64,000 nt of DNA from CAYNRG01 sp047973125 (GTDB lineage: Bacteria; Bacillota_I; Bacilli_A; Erysipelotrichales; Erysipelotrichaceae), in assembly GCA_047973125.1 (NCBI GenBank), contig JBKEBK010000024.1, forward strand, positions 62,001-126,000, given 5' to 3'. A program made the position numbers and the translations under genes. The first letter of the stretch is position 1; every line of letters begins with the position of its first letter. The notes under the pieces were generated by a model. It was not told the origin of the DNA and ran no database searches. It saw nothing but the letters and a program-made list of their open reading frames with translations. This document shows positions 61,356-64,000 of the stretch, piece after piece.

Positions 61356-63548
61356 TTAACTCACCATTTTTATGCTAAAAATAAAGCTAGCATAATCTCC
61401 TTTTATAAGTGGTATTACCAAACCAACATTCATTAAATAACTTCCAGTATATGCACTATTTACTTCCTTTACAAAATATTTTTTATTTTCACATAAACCT
61501 TTACACTTTAGTTTGATAATTGAGGCATTTGGCTTTACTAACACTTGATAAAATGCCATTATAGCTTCTTCTTTGTTTTTTGATACAATCATCCAAGCAC
61601 AACTATTTCCTTCAAATGGATTAATCAAACGATAAAAACTACCATTTTGAATTAATTTCCTGTTATTTTTATATTCTAATACCTGTTCTTTAATACTTTC
61701 ACGCTCTTCCTTAGAAATTTTATTTAGATCTAAGCTGTATCCAAAATTACCAAACATCGCAACATCACCACGCATCTTAAAACTTGGACTTCTAAAAACT
61801 TGATGATTTGGTACATCAGATACTTGAGCACCCATAAATATAGGTGGATAAACTAAACTTGTCCCATATTGTATTTTTAATCTTTCTACGGCGTCACTAT
61901 CATCACTTGTCCATGCTTGTGGCATATAGTAGAACATTCCAGGATCAAAACGACCTCCACCTCCTGAACAAGATTCAAATAGCACATGAGGAAACTTATT
62001 TGTAATAACATCTAACACATGATATAAACCTAAAACATAACGGTGTTGTAGTTCACCTTTTTGATCATTTTCAAGTAAAGCCGAACTCATTTCCGTTAGT
62101 GGGCGATTCATATCCCATTTGATATAATTGATATTATTATCATTTAATAAACTAGACATAAAAGAAATAATATAATCTTGAACATCTTTTCTTGATAAAT
62201 CTAATACCAACTGTTTCCTTGCCTGCGTTTTTTTTCTATTTTTAATATGTATACACCAATCAGGATGACTTTTATATAAATCACTATTCATTGAAATCAT
62301 TTCTGGCTCAACCCATAATCCAAATCCTAAACCAAGATCATTAATTTTTTTACTCAATACATCTAGACCCTCTGGTATTTTTTTTAAATCTGTATACCAA
62401 TCACCAAGTGAGCAATCATCATTATCCCTATTACCAAACCAACCATCATCTAAAACAAATTGTTCAATTCCTAACTCTTTTGCATCTTTTGCGATATCTT
62501 GTAATTTATCAGAAGTAAAGTTAAAATATGTAGCTTCCCAGTTATTTATTACAATTGGTCTTTCAATATCTTTAAATTTTGATCTTACTAAATTGTCTCG
62601 ATAAAAATCATGAAATGTACTTGAAAGTTCTGTTAGACCATTTGCACTATAAACCATTACACACTCTGGAGATTGAAAATAATTGTGAGGATTTAATTTC
62701 CATCTAAATTGAAAATCATTAATACCCATCATTACCCTTGTGGTATCAAACTGATCTACTTCAACCAAAGCCTTAAAGCTTCCACTATACACTAAACTAA
62801 AACCATAGACCTCACCAAAATCTTCACAACAATTTTTGCTTGCTAAAGCAATAAAGGGGTTGTGTTGATGAGAGCTAACACCACGTTTACTCTCAATTGA
62901 TATAGTTCCATTAAGTAATGGCTTTCTCTCTATATGTCTCTCTTTTCCCCAAGCACCATATAAGTGAATTAGATCATAATCACTAGATGAAAAATCAATA
63001 CTCATACTACTCACTTTATCAAGCATAATTGCATCATCAGAATTATTTTTAAATAAAGCATTTCTAGAAATGATATTAAAATTACTAAATATTGTATAAG
63101 ATAGTACAACTTGAACATTTGATATACTATCCTCTAGTGTAATCTCTAAGGTTTTAGCATCTTCATCTTTACAATGAGTGCTTGGTAAAATCTTTAAATT
63201 CTTTTTACCTTCAAACACTTCATGTTTAAGATACCTAAAATCAAAAACATGATCACAATTTTTATCTTTTGCACTGTATGCTGGTTCTCTAAAATCTGAT
63301 GTACCAAAGCCTGGGTACTCTTGTGGTAAGTGATCAAGAGAAAAATCTAATTCATCTGGATATGGTGTAGGCGAAAAAGCCACCCTTTCTCTTAATTCTA
63401 ATTCAAATTCATCATCTATCATCTCAATCCTTTTTCCAAAGTATAGATGAGCTAGATAACCATCTTTAACAATACTCAAAACATAACTAATTTGTGAATT
63501 GTATAAATGAAATATTCTTCTTTTTTCATTATATTTTACATCAAACAT
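61356..63548 (-). CDS. GH36 alpha-galactosidase
   Basis: A 730-residue retaining alpha-galactosidase. An N-terminal beta-supersandwich (1 to about 320) precedes the barrel with FVLDDGWFGNRDNDDCSLGDW, GLWVEPEMISMNSDL, the nucleophile in YIKWDMNRPLTE (D479), SCSGGGGRFDPGM and the acid/base in AWTSDDSDAVERLKIQYG (D549/D550). It lacks a signal peptide and has the usual length of tetrameric bacterial GH36 enzymes such as MelA/RafA. It removes terminal alpha-galactose, either plant (raffinose-type) or host. It follows the TetR gene by 4 bases with AGAGAT as a weak ribosome site. Confidence 0.96.
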   Translation of the reverse strand: MFDVKYNEKRRIFHLYNSQISYVLSIVKDGYLAHLYFGKRIEMIDDEFELELRERVAFSPTPYPDELDFSLDHLPQEYPGFGTSDFREPAYSAKDKNCDHVFDFRYLKHEVFEGKKNLKILPSTHCKDEDAKTLEITLEDSISNVQVVLSYTIFSNFNIISRNALFKNNSDDAIMLDKVSSMSIDFSSSDYDLIHLYGAWGKERHIERKPLLNGTISIESKRGVSSHQHNPFIALASKNCCEDFGEVYGFSLVYSGSFKALVEVDQFDTTRVMMGINDFQFRWKLNPHNYFQSPECVMVYSANGLTELSSTFHDFYRDNLVRSKFKDIERPIVINNWEATYFNFTSDKLQDIAKDAKELGIEQFVLDDGWFGNRDNDDCSLGDWYTDLKKIPEGLDVLSKKINDLGLGFGLWVEPEMISMNSDLYKSHPDWCIHIKNRKKTQARKQLVLDLSRKDVQDYIISFMSSLLNDNNINYIKWDMNRPLTEMSSALLENDQKGELQHRYVLGLYHVLDVITNKFPHVLFESCSGGGGRFDPGMFYYMPQAWTSDDSDAVERLKIQYGTSLVYPPIFMGAQVSDVPNHQVFRSPSFKMRGDVAMFGNFGYSLDLNKISKEERESIKEQVLEYKNNRKLIQNGSFYRLINPFEGNSCAWMIVSKNKEEAIMAFYQVLVKPNASIIKLKCKGLCENKKYFVKEVNSAYTGSYLMNVGLVIPLIKGDYASFIFSIKMVS

Positions 63549-63552
63549 ATTC

Positions 63553-64000
63553 TTATCTCTTTCTTAATGCACTAATATACACATTGATAAGACAACAAAT
63601 TAAATCCTCCGAGTCAACATTTGCTTCCTCAGAAAGCCTTGTTCCACGAACTGATATTGCCTGTGCAAAGGTCCAAAGAGCATTTGTTAATGTAGCAACT
63701 AAAACTTCTTGTTTATCATGAATTTCTATTGATGAATCAGCTATTCCCTCTTTAATCAGTTTTTCAATTAAAACATCTGATTGTAAAAATAACTTTTGAA
63801 GCTCCAATTTAATACTTTCTTGCGGTTCACTAGAAAAATTATCTTTAAAATAATGATCATACTCTGACATAAATCTCATCATATCAAGATGATTTTTCAT
63901 ATAGTTTTTCAGCTGGATAAAATGTTGTTCAATTTTTTCTAAACCATTACCAACTAAGTTATCAAATATTCTATGTTGTTGTTCATTCCAAGTTTTCATC
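63553..64000 (-). CDS. TetR-type regulator, N-terminus beyond window edge
   Basis: 148 residues are visible and the frame runs off the right edge. The sequence is all helical and looks like the ligand-binding half of a TetR/AcrR regulator (FIQLKNYMKNHLDMMRFMSE, SDVLIEKLIKEGIADSS, VATLTNALWTFAQAISVRGT), ending in a short basic tail. The DNA-binding helix-turn-helix of about 50 residues should lie outside. A methionine codon at 63997-63999 is probably internal. It would be the first gene of the glycosidase operon and so its likely local regulator, with a sugar or glycan fragment as a guess for the ligand. Confidence 0.65.
   Translation of the reverse strand, partial: MKTWNEQQHRIFDNLVGNGLEKIEQHFIQLKNYMKNHLDMMRFMSEYDHYFKDNFSSEPQESIKLELQKLFLQSDVLIEKLIKEGIADSSIEIHDKQEVLVATLTNALWTFAQAISVRGTRLSEEANVDSEDLICCLINVYISALRKR

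Noticed and set aside
1..64000. CRISPR arrays, insertion sequences, prophage genes, tRNA and rRNA genes
   Set aside because: Looked for on both strands; no regularly spaced repeats, transposase, integrase or structural-RNA signatures were found.

Overview
The window comes from an AT-rich, walled, low-GC Gram-positive bacterium (Bacillota). The housekeeping operons have a Bacilli/Erysipelotrichia-like arrangement: hrcA-grpE-dnaK, polA-mutM-coaE-dnaB-dnaI, pyrH-frr / uppS-cdsA-dxr-rseP, two RNase J genes, rny-ymdB and ymfF/ymfH. TGA ends several genes (polA, dnaB) and tryptophan is TGG, so this is not a UGA-Trp mycoplasma. No sporulation gene is seen. The far-right glycosidases point to an animal-gut or mucosal life. 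Genus and species cannot be read from the sequence.

Layout, left to right. 1-3200: heat-shock operon on the minus strand behind two tandem CIRCE-like operators; dnaK is cut by the left edge. 3200-5460: coaD, rsmD and an FtsW-type cell-wall polymerase. 5530-7960 (+): peptide deformylase and RNase J1. 8000-9870: a DUF438/hemerythrin/PAS sensor-like protein behind a Crp/Fnr regulator. 10013-12410: pyk and pfkA. 12471-18513: a replication and repair operon in which coaE is broken. 18602-24700: an odd ZnuA-like lipoprotein, RadC, Tex and an orphan nine-repeat PASTA membrane protein. 24756-32851: an ABC exporter-like pair with a very long extracytoplasmic coiled coil, a large secreted glucosaminidase and a membrane-anchored protein of unknown function. 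32895-38760: an isoprenoid / undecaprenyl-phosphate operon with a DUF368 flippase candidate, then frr and pyrH. 38862-43933: NAD salvage (pncB, pncA), the M16 peptidase pair and a short SSB-like protein. 43981-52105: ftsK, RNase J2, miaB, ferredoxin, ymdB, rny.

52331-64000 is the accessory region: seven tightly packed minus-strand genes. In transcription order they are a TetR-type regulator (cut by the right edge), GH36 alpha-galactosidase, a small GH101/GH129-like protein, a GH110-like beta-helix alpha-galactosidase, GH2 beta-galactosidase, GH95 alpha-fucosidase and a Gfo/Idh/MocA protein. None has a signal peptide. The set reads as a cytoplasmic pathway for dismantling imported fucosylated and alpha-galactosylated host glycans such as blood-group or mucin O-glycan fragments. 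That substrate is inferred. No transporter is present in the window.

No tRNA, rRNA, CRISPR array, insertion sequence or prophage was seen, and no gene-free stretch exceeds about 230 bases.
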